A stretch of DNA of 64,000 nucleotides from NCBI GenBank assembly GCA_022266195.1, contig WHVY01000001.1, positions 14,818,001-14,882,000 of the forward strand, read 5' to 3'. Position numbers and translations under genes: made by a program. The notes under the pieces are model-generated. The model searched no databases. It saw only the letters and a program-made list of their open reading frames with translations, and was not told where the DNA came from. Of this stretch, positions 32,202 to 43,397 are shown piece by piece; positions within the stretch are counted from its first letter, which is position 1, and every line of letters begins with the position of its first letter. The stretch comes from Tetranychus cinnabarinus. Taxonomy: Eukaryota; Arthropoda; Arachnida; Trombidiformes; Tetranychidae.

Positions 32202-33736
32202 TTAGATTGAACTTTTAGAAGATTCCAAAGAAGGTCCAATGTTGCAAATAAATAGCATTAAAATTGATATATTTTCTAATATAAACTAGAAGAGACAAAA
32301 TTAAGAGTTTGGTCAAAATCGAATCTTTACTCATCTTACCGATATCGCAAAACTTTTCTCAAGAGTCGCAAAGTCTCCGATTTTGATGCCATTGTATGGC
32401 CCGGCTGTTCGGTCCATTATCTCCAAAAGCTGTACAAAAAGATCAGATGAACACCATTTGCGAGTCTTTTAATTATACCCTCAATCTGTGATTTTGTTTA
32501 AGATAAATCACGCATTTATTACCAAAATTTACCTTGTTTGCTGAGCCCAACGTAAGTCTACTCCTGGTGGATAGTTGGTGCAGTTTAACTGTTAACTTAT
32601 TCAGCTAAAAAAATCAAAAGAATTTAAAATCGGTAAAATATTAAGCGAAATCGAATCATAATTACCTGTGAGATGAAATTACCAAAAATTAAACCAAAAG
32701 TTCCAAGAGCTACAAGAATGAGGAAACCGAGAATCGCGAACAGATTTGCGAAAAAATCATTGTAAACTTTAACAATCATTCCAATGAAAAGATCGAAGTC
32801 ACCTGCGGCAGCAAAAATTGATAGATAATACAACAGTAAATAGCGAAACTTATAAGAAACAGCTTCAACTTCGTTAAGATGACGAATGATTGACACACAA
32901 AACGATCCAAGTTGCTTTTCATCGACCAATTGGTGATTCAAGTCTTCTGCCGAGTTAAGTAGATCATATAGCCGAAAGAGATGAAAGTAAATAGAACAAA
33001 CTATGTACCAAAAGAATCCCATTACCGTATTTAAAAGAAGTGCGAAAACAAAGATGGATGAAATGGACAAACCAAAACCAAGAAAGGCCAATTTAGGTAT
33101 TTTGTATGTCCAAGGATTGGAAAGTAATGGTATAAAAAATATGAAAAATGCAAAGAAAGGCATAAATAACATCACGTTATGCGAAAAAATAGAAAATAAA
33201 AAGATCGTGAAACGAAATCTTTTGGCATCGAGATCATTCATTCGCAAGTCGGCCGAGTTGAAACCATTGAAACAAACTTTCCATGCAGACAATATTTCGA
33301 AGCTTCCTTTTGCATTTAGATTCAAAATCCATTCTCGAAAAATAAACATCATTGCGATCGCCATTGCGCCCCACATCAATAGAGCTTGACGATCTTTAAC
33401 ACGAAACAATGGATCGCCAAGGTAAATGGTAACTGAATCACTTGAACTAAAACTAAGTACAGCAAATCTAATCACATTCATCAAACAGTTGACTGTTATG
33501 AACCAGTCCATCCATTTGTATCGACGATAACCAAGTGTGTTCACTGTAACGCTGCTTTGACTTCGACCATTAAAGTCAAGTTGAAAGACAAAAGTCAATC
33601 TTTCTGTTCGTTTTAATAACTTACAAACAGTTAAATCAAATTCATTTGAATTGAAAATTGTAAACGAATAACTTGAAAACTTTTCCAATATGTATTTTTT
33701 CTGTTTGTTCAAAGTAGTCAAGACTTTAGTTGCCAT
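32202..33736 (-). CDS. Gr-like chemoreceptor 4 (intact)
   Basis: Exons 32666-33736, 32533-32604, 32340-32429 and 32202-32285, about 438 residues from ATG 33736 (MATKVLTTLNKQKKY). An in-frame ATG at 33793 would add 19 residues; I prefer the internal one because MATK-type starts recur at 52147 and 54404. Family blocks: LLKRTERLTFVFQLDFNG, GYRRYKWMDWF, YLGDPLFRVKDRQA, FREWILNLNAKGSF, CFNGFNSADLRMND and FLGFGLSISS; exon 1 ends FGNFISQ. Exon 2 is NKLTVKLHQLSTRSRLT, exon 3 reads MDRTAGPYNGIKIGDF, and exon 4 FILENISILMLFICN with TAA 32202. Three phase-0 introns. No lesion was seen. The exon 1 membrane region is closest to receptors 2 and 6, suggesting a mosaic history. Role as for the other intact copies: a membrane chemosensory channel by family inference. 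Confidence 0.85.
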
Positions 33737-34551
33737 TATACTTTTTCTAGAAGTGCGACTTGACTGTGATATAATCGAACTGATGAATTTCATTTGTAAA
33801 ACTTAGTTTAACGATCAATTTTATTTTTAACTTTGTAAATTGTTTCTCATTTGACGGTTGCTCATTCACAAACAATTGATTTAAAAATCCTTTCATTGTT
33901 CGATGCTATTCAATCATCATGCTTTTATAAATGCTTTGAACAATCATTAAAGCAACATCATCACACAACTTATAATGAAATTTTCCTAACGTTGCAATTG
34001 CTAACAACGGCGTAAGAGACTGAATTGATCCACAAAACTTCAATTCAATCAATTTGTTACTGTATAATGTCCTGACAGTTTACTCGCTATATCGAACAGC
34101 ACTTCGGGCCTTTTTACAAATTTTTAAAGTAAAGTTTAACAGTATAAACAATTTTCAGGTGAATCACGCAATTTTTGCTCTAAAAATTTCTCTTTCGATA
34201 GATTTATCTCGATTAATTTTATGTTTTTGTGTTGAAAACACTCTGTTGACTAACAAGCCGAAACACTCGAGCCAGTTTTGAATGAGAGATATGTCATCAG
34301 AAAGAGGATGATGAGTTATGAAAACCCTAGTGGCTTTCACCTGTGAGTCTATCGTCTTGCAGATTTTGTGGATTTTCATTTTTAAAGCATTCAGTTTTCG
34401 ATCAATTTTATATCAAAATTGTAAATTGTTTTTCATTGTTTGAATCATAGTTTTGTGATCAAAATGCTGCATGTTTTGTCTCTCTACAACATCCCTAACT
34501 TGCTGAAATTTCCAAATCTTCATGAGGACTTTACTAACAGGTCGCCCTTTA

Positions 34552-34990
34552 GAATGTAAAAAGACGGTGAGCCGAAATTTTTTGAAATCAAGATTGCAAA
34601 TTGATCGAGTTGAAACCGTTGAAGCAAACTTTCCATGCAGGCAATAACTCGAAGCCTCCTTTTGCATTGAGATGCAAAATTCCCTCTCGAAAAATAAGCA
34701 TCAATTCCATCACCATTGTACCAAATATGCATAAAGTAAATATGCATATACTTCAACAGAACTGTTTCGGTTTCAGCCATTAAAGTCAAGTTGAAAGAAA
34801 AGGGTCAACTTTTCCGTTCGTTTTACTAATTTACAAACAGCTGGATCAAACTCGTTTGAATTGAGAAATGTGAACGAATAACTTGACAATTTTTCCAAAT
34901 TTCTCAAAACGTAATTTTTCTGATGGCTTGCAACATTCGAGGCCATAATTTGTTGTTCCTTTAACTAAAATTGCAACTTCATGGTGATGG
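34552..34990 (-). pseudogene. Gr-like relic (exon 1 fragments, internal deletion)
   Basis: Minus-strand pieces match receptors 7 and 8: a start region (KGRFHHHEVAILV), a TEKLTLFFQLDFNG-like segment near 34790, then a jump of about 150 nt directly into HIWYNGDGIDAYFSRGNF-like sequence. That last part is the out-of-frame equivalent of the FREWILNLNAKG block. The homology stops near 34552, inside the segment corresponding to KKFRLTIFLHS. Frame breaks, the internal deletion and the missing 3' exons make it a dead fragment. Confidence 0.8.
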
Positions 34991-35423
34991 AATCGCCCTT
35001 TTAATTTCATTTCTAAAGACTTCAATTTTTGCACAATTTTATTTCAACATTGTGAATTCTTTTTTTGTTACGATTGCTCATTCACAAACAATTGATTTAA
35101 AAATGACTTTTATTATACAATACTTTTCAATTATCATAATTTGATAAATAGTTCAAAACAAAATCGATATAATTGTAGTTACATATTTATTTTTTTCGAA
35201 AATCGTACCTAAGAGACTAGTTTTATTCACACTTTTAATTCAATGCATTCGTCGCTTTGTATTGTCAATGGGTAACATTTGGACTCACATTTGCTTTCTT
35301 TAATTTAGATTTTATATTAAATTGTGTCGTCAACATTTTCTTCGTTCACTATTGTAACGTTTATCAGCATCGATTGTAATTAATAGTTCCATGATAGACA
35401 GGGTTGATTGGATGAACAAACGT

Positions 35424-35900
35424 CGACCATTAAGGAGCTGAGCGATTAGTCCAAGTTGCATACTAAAAAAATTGCTAGTTTGGATTAGAAAGATTCACAG
35501 TATCCTAGAGTCCACGTAGCAGGCGCTATGCGCAAATATATTTTCGGAATTTTTTTCAAAACTAGTTAAATAGTTCTAAATACCATGTTAAAGGTTTAAC
35601 CGAAAACAGAGAAAAAATGTTTGCTGATAGATGCTGATTCAACTCTGATTTTTATGCTGAACTATTCGAAGACTCCAAAGAAGGTCCAATGTTGCAAATA
35701 AATAGCATTAAAATTGATATGTTTTCTAGGATGAACTAGAAGAGACAAAATTAAGTTTCATCTAAATCAAAACTTTACTCTTCTTACCGATATGGCAAAG
35801 CTTTTCTCAAGAGTGACAAAGTCTCCGATTTTAATGCCATTGTATGGCCCGGCTGTTCGGTCCATTATCTCCAAAACCTAAACAAAAAGATCAGATGCGC
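35424..35900. repeat. Duplicated 3' flank, copy of 52595-53060
   Basis: The sequence AATTAGTCCAAGTTGCATAC...AGAGTCCACGTAGCAGGCGC and the following exons 4 and 3 match 52595-53060 almost base for base. It marks a recent block duplication linking receptors 6 and 10. Confidence 0.85.
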
Positions 35901-36886
35901 ATCGTTTGCAAGTTTTGAATTATGTTCTTTTGTGTTTTAGTTTATTTCAAATAGAGCAAATATCGCGAACTAATCAACTTATTGCGAAAAATTATTATTA
36001 GGAATGTTCGCTTTTGATCTTATTATCAAAATTTACCTTGTTTCCTGAGCACATCGTAAGTCTGCTCTTGGTAGATAGTTGATGCAGCTTAACTGTTAAC
36101 ACTCTCAGCTGGAAGAATAAAAAGAATTTACTAATTACCCAAAATTGATGCTAAATTACCTGTGAGATGAAATTTCCAAAAATTAAGCCAAAGACACCAA
36201 GAGTTAGTAGAATCAAGAAACCAAAGATGGTAAACATATTTGCAAAAAAGTCATTGTAAACTTTAACGATCATTCCAAGAAAAATGTCAAAATCTCCTGC
36301 GGCAGCAAAAATCGATAGATAATACAACAGTAAATAGCGAAACTTATAAGAAACAGCTTCAAATTCATTGAGATGACGAATGATTGACACACAAATTGAT
36401 TGAAGTTGCTTTTCATCAACCAGTTGGCTGTACAGGTCATCGGCAGAGAGTAATAGATCATATAATCGAAAGAGATAGAAGTAAATAGAGCAAACTAAGT
36501 ACCAGAAGAATCCACATACAGTATTCAAAAGAAAAGCGAAAGCACAGATGGATGAAAAGGAAAAAACGAAACCGAAAAACGCTAAGCTAGGGATTTTGTA
36601 TATCCAAGGATTGGAAAGTAATGGTACAAATAGCAATAATAATGCAAAGAAAGGCATTAATAACATCACGTTATGCGCGAAAATAGAAAATAAAAAGATG
36701 GTGAAACGAAATCTTTTGGCAGCAAGATTGTTCATTTGCAAGTTGGTCGAGTTGAAACCATTGAAACAAACTTTCCATGCAGACAATATTTCAAAGCTTC
36801 CTTTTGCATTTAGATTTGAAATCCACTCTCGGAAAATAAACATCATTCCGGTCGCCATTACGCCCCAAATCAATATAGCCTGGCGA
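35652..36886 (-). pseudogene. Gr-like chemoreceptor 6, 5'-truncated
   Basis: Retains the second part of exon 1 (36160-36886) and exons 2-4 (36037-36108, 35788-35877, 35652-35735), all with sound splice sites. Exon 1 begins abruptly inside the DRQA motif (YRQAILIWGVMATGMMFI); the first ~130 codons, including the first membrane segment, are gone. Directly upstream lies exon 4 sequence of receptor 7, cut after five bases, so a single deletion fused the two loci. The remaining part is open: FREWISNLNAKGSF, CFNGFNSTNLQMNN, NPWIYKIPSLAFF, and exon 4 FILENISILMLFICN with TAA 35652. Without a start and N-terminal half it cannot make a seven-pass receptor. Closest paralogue: receptor 10. Confidence 0.88.
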
Positions 36887-38680
36887 TAACTAAAAGAGAC
36901 AAAATTAAAGTTTGATCAAAATGGCATCTTTACAGTTCTTACAAATACAAAGAAGCTTTTCTCAATAGTCAAAAAGTCTCCGATTTTGATACCATTGTAT
37001 GGTCCAGCGGATCGATCCATTATCTCCAAAACCTGTACAAAAAGATTAGATGCACACAGAAACGTCTTTTAGTTAGGTTTTCACTTTGTGATTCGGTTTG
37101 AATATTTTATCCATGGGAATAGAGCAATTCTGGTGGAGAGAATTTGATTTGTAGGATAAATGATTACGGAATAATACGGATACGGATAAATAAATACGGA
37201 TCAATTTCTGACCTCAGAGATGTAGCTAAACCATGAATGGATACCCTTTCAGTTTAGCCACAATTTTTACACAAAAACATTGTTATCATGGATTTTGCTT
37301 TTTGTGCGACAATTGAGAAACCATTGCAAACTTTTCATTTGATATTCGAGAAATTATTATCATTCTCGGACTTGATCTTGTTCATTTTAAAGATATATAT
37401 GCGAATATTATTCACCTTATTTGCTGTGCGCATACCAATTGTGCTTTTGGTGGATCGCTGGTGCAGCTTCACTGTCAACTTATTGAGCTAATAAAAAGAA
37501 CCTAAAAATGAATGAATATTGACCAAAAACTGTTCTAAATTACCTGTGAGATGAAATTTCCAAAAATTAAACCAAAGACTCCAAGGGATAGCAGAACGAA
37601 AGAACCAAAGACTGTCATCAAATTTGCAAAAATATCATTGTAAACTTTAACAATAACCCCGAGGAAAAGGCTGAAATCCCCTGCAACACCAAGGATAAAA
37701 AAATAATACAACAGTAGATAGCGAAACTCGTGTGAAACCGCTTCAAATTTGTTGAGATGACGAATGGATGACACGCAAAAAGATCGAAGGTGTTTTTCAT
37801 GGACCAATCGGTAATTCAAAACATCTGCAGAATTGAGTAGATCATATAGTCGAAAGAGGTAAAAGTAAATACAGCTCACGATATACCACAAGAATCCAAA
37901 CAACGTATTAAAAAGAAGCGAGAAAACAAAGATGGACGGGAAGGACCAGATAAGACAGAAAAAGGCCAATCTGGGAATCTTGTACGTCCAAGGATTTGAT
38001 AAACATGGTACAAAAAACAGTAATGATGAAAAGAGAGGGATTGTAAGCATCACGTTAAGCAAGAAAATAGAATGTAAAAAGATGGTCAATCGAAATTTTT
38101 TGACATCAAGACCATTCATTCGCAAGTTGGCTGAGTTGAAACCATTGAAGCAAACTTTCCATGCAGACAATATTTCAAAGCCTCCTTTTGCATTGAGATT
38201 CAAAATCCACTCTCGTAAAATGATCATCAATCCCATCACTATTGCACCGAATATGCATAAAGCTTGACGATCTTTAACCCTAAATAATGGATCGCCAAGG
38301 TAAATCCCAACAGAATCATTTGCACTGAAACAAAGTACAACGAATCTTATCCAACTGACTATACAAGTGATTGTTGTAAACCAATCGGTCCGTTTGTATC
38401 GACGATAACCAAACGCGTTCACTTTGATGGAACTGTTTCGTTTTCGGCCATCAAAGTCAAGTTGAAAGAAAATGGTCAACTTTTCCGTTCGTTTTACCAA
38501 TTTACAAACAGCTGAATCAAACTCACTTGAATTAAGAAATGTAGACAAATAACTTGACAATTTTTCCAAATTTCTCGAAACATAATTTTTCTGCTGATTC
38601 GAAACATTCAAAGCCATAATTTGTTGTTCATTAACTAGAATTGCAACTTGATGGTGATAGAATCCAAATTTAAATTTCAT
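36791..38680 (-). pseudogene. Gr-like chemoreceptor 7, last exon replaced by deletion
   Basis: Exon 1 (37544-38680 from ATG MKFKFGFYHHQ, or from the MALNV ATG at 38617), exon 2 (37416-37487) and exon 3 (36943-37032) are intact; the second donor is the weaker GTGAAT. Exon 4 keeps its acceptor (CTTTTAG) and about five bases (TTATC), then continues into the middle of receptor 6 exon 1. Spliced through, the reading frame would add a hydrophilic tail of 32 residues (LSPGYIDLGRNGDRND...) and stop at 36791, instead of the seventh membrane segment ENISxLMLFICN. Other family blocks are present: TEKLTIFFQLDFDG, YKRTDWFTTITC, YLGDPLFRVKDRQA, REWILNLNAKGGF. Closest paralogue: receptor 8, with matching introns and 5' flank. 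It is probably non-functional, though transcribed chimeras are conceivable. Confidence 0.82.
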
Positions 38681-40036
38681 TTCTAAAGCTTCCAATTTTT
38701 GATCAATTTTATTTTAACATTGTGAATTCTTTTTTTACGATTGCTCATTCACGAACAATTGATTTAAAAATGATTTTTATTGTAAGATGCTATTGAATTA
38801 TCATATGTTAATAAATAATTCAAATATCACAAAATCGATATAATTGTAATAACTTTTTATTTTTTTGAAAATCGTTGAAAAGAGAATAGAAGCATTCACA
38901 CTTTTAGTTTAACTTATTAGCCGCTTTATAATGTCAATTGGCTGCAAAATGTGATCGCTTAATTTAAGGGCAGCTTTACTGTCCAATCAGTAGTTCTTGT
39001 ATGATACAGAGATTAAATACATCAATAATCTCATGGGCTGCAAAGTGCACTCGCTCAATCTTAGAGTGCCCGAGCCTTTTTTCGAGCATTGTTTGTGCAC
39101 TTAAAAAGTTCAAGGATATTAAAGAGTTAGTGTCATCGCGCAATTATCAATATCCCTGGAAAATTCTCTCAAGACTCATTTATTTCGGTTACACAGGTTT
39201 TTCGGCTCTGCGTTGACGGCAAAATAAGACAATACAGAATAGGAGAATACAATAAAATCGAGGTTGAAGTGCAAACTTCGATCGCATTTTTTTCAATTAT
39301 GCAACAAGATTTTTTATGATAGATCATGAAACTTATTTTTCTGAGGTAAATTTTGATGGATAAACAAAAAATGCAATTATGTTAAATAATAAAATCAAAT
39401 TGTTTCTGTGCACAGATCCCTTCGATATCACTTCGATTTTCCGTTAAACCTTCGCCATTCTGTGACCATAATAGCTAGAGATATGAAACTCATTATTTGT
39501 AATTGTTGATACATAGCATCGGTTGAACACTTTTTTCAATTTATCAACATTTCTCTTGATTTTGCCCATTGACCTGAAAACTTTGAACCCCGATATCTCG
39601 AGAATGGTAGTACCCAACAGTTATAATTCTTTGGTTATTTATTTGATTTTAGCATGGACTATAGCAAATTGAACTCTTGCATTCATTAAAAGTTAGTAGT
39701 TGGAAACCATACGCTTCCAGCACAAAAGAGACCATACGCTTACAAAGTGAAGGTCCAATAAAAAGAAAGAAAATTAAACCTTGATGCTGTTTCAACACTC
39801 ACCAAGTTAAAGAGGTAAATGAATAAACATGATACTTTTAGAAAGCAGCTAATAGATTAAAGAATAAGGAAAATTAAACGCCCGGGGCTGATCTCTCGAG
39901 ATTAAACAGTTTCTTAATTGCCGTGAACGCGTGAGTAAGGAAATATCTTTTGATACGAGATGAATGAAATCAATTAACTTATGAGCAAAATTTCCTAATA
40001 ATTTCATATAGCCCGGGGTAAATATTTTGATTTGAA
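38681..40036. other. Spacer, upstream flank of receptor 7
   Basis: 38690-38830 matches the upstream flank of receptor 8 (49540-49690), extending the duplicated block. The rest is AT-rich without supported genes; short frames here lack any family signal. Confidence 0.5.
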
Positions 40037-40067
40037 GATAAGATAAATCATGATGATTTATCTTATC
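40037..40067. promoter_or_regulatory. 31-bp perfect palindrome of GATA sites
   Basis: GATAAGATAAATCAT, one G, then ATGATTTATCTTATC: 15-bp perfect arms with a 1-nt centre. Each arm has two tandem GATA cores, so four GATA-factor sites in total. It lies about 97 bp upstream of the TATA box at 40164, which suggests a proximal enhancer for the gene at 40287. Confidence 0.6.
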
Positions 40068-40163
40068 TGATTCAGATCTCAATAAGGTAAACAAAAATTT
40101 GTGGTTTTTTTTCAGAAAAGCACTTAAGATGATGACCGCTAAGTTATCTTGATGAAGAATTAG

Positions 40164-40172
40164 TATATAAAG
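40164..40172 (+). promoter_or_regulatory. TATA box with downstream initiator
   Basis: TATATAAAG at 40164-40172, followed 36-43 bp later by TCAGTC twice (40200, 40207), the arthropod initiator consensus (TCAGTY). The spacing suits transcription starting near 40202-40209 and an 80-nt pyrimidine-rich leader to the ATG at 40287. Confidence 0.6.
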
Positions 40173-40286
40173 CGAGTTGGATCTTCAGATTTTATGTATT
40201 CAGTCTTCAGTCTTTTCTCTTAATACTTGGACACTTACTCTCTCCTACTCCTCTCTCCTATCTCTCTCTCTCTTATTCATCATACA

Positions 40287-40799
40287 ATGGCCAGCCGCGC
40301 ACCGACAGCACCCTCATCACCAGCACCGACAGCACCCTCAACAACACCAGAGCCAGCAGCATCCGCATCAACACCATCGATGCAAGGATCTGCAGCCGTT
40401 GGTGACCACCCAATTAAATCCATCAAACGGCGTGGATACATGACCGTGAATGGTGCTCGGACCCTGGTTGGCGTTGCCGAATGGGAGGACACCCTCGTGA
40501 TAATGAAGGACACCAACCGGCTGGAAGCCAACGCTGGTGAGGCGGATGACGCGAGGCCCCTTGGATTGCTACCCGGTGACTTCAAGCTGGTAAAAGCCTT
40601 CGATGCGGACGATGTTACCGGGTATACTCGCGGGTACACCTGCCGCTACTGTGGGATAGGCCTCAGCTGCAGGGCTAGTGGTATCCGCCACGAGCAAAAA
40701 TGCAATGCCGAAGGGGCCCCTGGTCATGTTTGCGTTGTGCCGCCGTGCACGACCGACTGTATCGGTCCATCAGTCTGGACTCGCCCGCCTGATGGTTGA
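40287..40799 (+). CDS. GC-rich small protein with CCHC zinc finger, unknown family
   Basis: A 170-residue protein from ATG 40287 (ACAATGG context), preceded by a TATA box and initiator. Residues 1-45 are a Pro/Ala/Ser/Thr-rich disordered arm with a short internal repeat (SSPAPTAPS-like). Next comes a compact region (GYMTVNGARTLVGVAEWED, then LGLLPGDFKLVKAFDADD). Then RGYTCRYC and a C-x2-C-x12-H-x3-C finger ending GIRHEQKC. The tail is Cys-rich (VCVVPPCTTDC) and ends at TGA 40799. GC content is far above the neighbourhood, and codon use is correspondingly G/C-ending. I do not recognise the family. A broken paralogue with LLPEDFNLVKAFDEEDVTGY lies on the opposite strand at 41843-42033. The finger could bind nucleic acid or protein; recent transfer or transposon origin would explain the base composition. 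Confidence 0.6.
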   Translation: MASRAPTAPSSPAPTAPSTTPEPAASASTPSMQGSAAVGDHPIKSIKRRGYMTVNGARTLVGVAEWEDTLVIMKDTNRLEANAGEADDARPLGLLPGDFKLVKAFDADDVTGYTRGYTCRYCGIGLSCRASGIRHEQKCNAEGAPGHVCVVPPCTTDCIGPSVWTRPPDG

Positions 40800-41842
40800 T
40801 CAGTAGTACATGTGGAAGTTTTGTTCGACTTTGCTTTGTTTCCTCTGCAGATGAGATCTGAATAATGGCAGATACTCAAAGTCCAAAAACGTGGTGTATT
40901 TCAGAGAATGCAATCTTTTCTGTTATTTCTTCAAAATCATGCAGTTGCAAAATTTCTCTCGCTGATGGAAAATCGTGGTGGAGAATGCGAAACCTACTAT
41001 TGTAAGCGAAGCAAGTGTCAGTAAAGGCAGCATTTTGTCAGAGTGGTTTTTTTCATTTATTTTAATTATTTAAGATAAATCAGGAAAAATCATTTTGACA
41101 AAATTCTGCCTTTATTGACTCTTACTTTGAATACAAATGTAGCATTATTCGCGTGATCTACTATACTATGCAACAAGATAGTGAATGAAAGAACTTTGAT
41201 TTTGAAGAAATAACATAGAAGATTTTAATTCCTCGAAAAATATCACTATTTGGACTTTGACTAACTGACATTATACTGGTCTCATCTGCCAGAAGAAACT
41301 ATGCATTGTTGAACAAAACTTTCACATCATCTCAATCAAATTGAACCGAAAATTTCTCGTTAAATTGTTTCTAATTCTGTTATTTGCTTTTTAGACTTAT
41401 GATGAAAACTGTTTCTTTTCCGAATAAATATTGTGCTTACTCTGCACATGAAGAAATAATTGCTTAAAATATCTCATTTCATTTCATTTATCTCACAATT
41501 AACTGAGTTCATTTTTGTCGCGTTTTAAACTATATCTTTATAAAGGATACATTTCCAAATTGGTGAATCCAAAAAAATTTTTTACAATTTTTACCATGCA
41601 TTCTCTATGGATAGCGATACAGTAGAGAAATATAAAAGTCAAAAAAACTGATTTGACCTACCAGTTGCCAGTAAAAATATCAAAAAAAGATAGAGAATAC
41701 ATTTCGAAACTTATAAATCGAAAAAAAATTTTTTTTTACAAGTTTTACCATGCATTCTCTATGGGTGACGATGCAGTGAAGAAACAAAACTTGAAAATTT
41801 TTTTTGGATTTACAAGTTTTGACATGTATTTTCTAACTGAAT
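40800..41842. other. 3' flank with ~150-bp direct repeat
   Basis: No gene is supported. Around 41575-41690 and 41710-41830 a segment containing TTTTACCATGCATTCTCTATGG is repeated with divergence. Near 41405-41440 the minus strand repeats the start of the paralogue relic (CACAATATTTATT then GGAAAAGAAACAG), hinting at a second, more decayed copy. Confidence 0.5.
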
Positions 41843-42033
41843 TTACAATACATAATCTTTTTGTGGTTTTTCATGACGAATGTCGCTGTTCCTGGTGCTG
41901 AGACCTGTATCACAGAAGCAGCAAGTATAACCTCGAACATACCCAGTCACGTCTTCTTCATCAAAGGCTTTGACCAAGTTGAAGTCTTCTGGGAGCAAAT
42001 CGAGACTGTTTTTATTCCCAATAAATATTGTGA
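41843..42033 (-). pseudogene. Broken paralogue of the zinc-finger gene at 40287
   Basis: The minus strand reads LDLLPEDFNLVKAFDEEDV, then TGYVRGYTCCFCDTGLS and IRHEKPQKDYVL, then TAA at 41843. It aligns with LGLLPGDFKLVKAFDADDV, TGYTRGYTCRYCGIGLS and IRHEQKC of the plus-strand gene, keeping the first Cys pair and His but losing the final Cys. The N-terminal part is missing: its 5' side meets an LTR-retrotransposon fragment at 42029. Conservation of protein over DNA sequence implies it was coding until fairly recently. Confidence 0.7.
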
Positions 42034-42038
42034 AAACA

Positions 42039-43226
42039 TTAAGGATGTGGGATTAGGGTTAAAGTATGATTAGTTGGGGACCGAGGCCGATTACTTGGTG
42101 GGGCTCGGTTAGGCACACGATAATTGTTTGATTGGACATGGTGATTGCGTGGCGGAGCAGGTAATGCTGGTTGTGGATAACTTTCCCGGTGCGACTGATT
42201 TGTTGGTTGAAAAGAGGCTTCGAAATGAGAGGATTGATACATATTTGGTGGTTGTTGGCGTTGATAATGGTAAGGAGCTGGCTGGTAATTCGGTGGTCGA
42301 TATTGGTTGTAGAAGACCGACTGATTAATTGGCGGTCGGTATTGATTGTAAAAAGGTGGTTGGTTAGTTGGCACTATATTAGGTGGGTGGTCATAGGATG
42401 GTGAATCTTGCTGATACTGAGACGGATAACTTCTGAAAGAACGATTTACGCGAAAATTGCTCTGATGATGTCCTGGTCGATTACACCTCCAGCATACTGG
42501 TCGACTATCCATGGTTCGTTCTCGTATCGATCCAGTGCGAGTCAAGAAGGAAGACTCGTCCGATTGCTGCTTATTCCGTTGAAGATCAAGCTGTAATGTT
42601 TTCACCAGATCCGTCAACTGTTCCAACTGAACTTGGGTTGCGGTCACATCAGAATTCGAAGGGGAGCGATCATTGGAAATGCCCTGAGATCGTTCAGCTT
42701 TCTTTGCGCATTCGATGAACTTTTTTATGGTGTCTGGTTCCCATTCACTCATTTTACTCTTCAAGTGGGGTAACAAGCAGAAAAAAAGAAAGTCGAGAAT
42801 TTCCTTCTCAGTCATATCCGGATTCACATTGGCACAAAGATCCCTAATGTCTACAATATAAGATGAGACCGATTCACTTCTGCGTTGGCGTCGGTTTCTC
42901 AATTCATCACGAAGGCAAGTCATATAGTCAGAGGGTAAGAAGAAGTTCCGCATCTCAGACACGAGAGCTGTCCAATCAATGGTAGCAAGGTGAGGTTTAA
43001 CTTCTTGAGTATACCACTTCTTCGCGGCACCCTCCAAATACATAGGAACATGATTAACTTTGCTCTTATCGTCCCAATCAAAAGCAAGAGCAAGACTTTC
43101 AAAGTCACTGATAAATTGATTCACACGGGTAGACCCGTCAAAGTTTTGAATTTTAGGTCCTCGTGGGATAATAGTTTGATTATACAGGGTTCGCGTCGAA
43201 CCGGTGTCGGTATTAGAGTCAGGCAT
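42039..43226 (-). CDS. Retrotransposon Gag (Ty3/gypsy type)
   Basis: A 395-residue frame from ATG 43226. Residues about 20-165 form a retrotransposon-Gag (capsid-like) domain, with FDGSTRVNQFISDFESLA, LEGAAKKWYTQEV, the conserved Trp-Tyr and RRQRRSESVSSYIVDIRDLC. A zinc knuckle follows: C-W-R-C-N-R-P-G-H-H-Q-S-N-F, i.e. C-x2-C-x4-H-x4 with Phe where the last Cys should be. The remainder is Pro/Gln/Tyr-rich with YNQYRPP-type repeats. The last residues (LTLIPHP) are encoded by the LTR remnant, so the frame has been fused to LTR sequence by the deletion. No protease, reverse transcriptase or integrase is present. The frame is still open, suggesting a young insertion, but the copy cannot move on its own. 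Confidence 0.85.
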   Translation of the reverse strand: MPDSNTDTGSTRTLYNQTIIPRGPKIQNFDGSTRVNQFISDFESLALAFDWDDKSKVNHVPMYLEGAAKKWYTQEVKPHLATIDWTALVSEMRNFFLPSDYMTCLRDELRNRRQRRSESVSSYIVDIRDLCANVNPDMTEKEILDFLFFCLLPHLKSKMSEWEPDTIKKFIECAKKAERSQGISNDRSPSNSDVTATQVQLEQLTDLVKTLQLDLQRNKQQSDESSFLTRTGSIRERTMDSRPVCWRCNRPGHHQSNFRVNRSFRSYPSQYQQDSPSYDHPPNIVPTNQPPFYNQYRPPINQSVFYNQYRPPNYQPAPYHYQRQQPPNMYQSSHFEASFQPTNQSHRESYPQPALPAPPRNHHVQSNNYRVPNRAPPSNRPRSPTNHTLTLIPHP

Positions 43227-43397
43227 GGTAAAACTAAAACGGTGACTTACTAAGAAATAAACAATCCGTAAGGAAGTATGAAGATGAAATGAAAGAGAAG
43301 AAGTGATACAAATGAGTAACCTGAGTCTGTTAAGTGAGCATTAGACTCTTTCCCGTAGGATAATTAACAGGTTATCAGGCTCTCGGTGGAACCTCCA

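Noticed and set aside
34054..34379. Frames upstream of receptor 4
   Set aside because: No similarity to any receptor block, AT-driven composition, overlapping on both strands.
39849..40094. 81-codon minus-strand frame over the GATA palindrome
   Set aside because: No start context or domain; it overlaps the promoter region of the 40287 gene.
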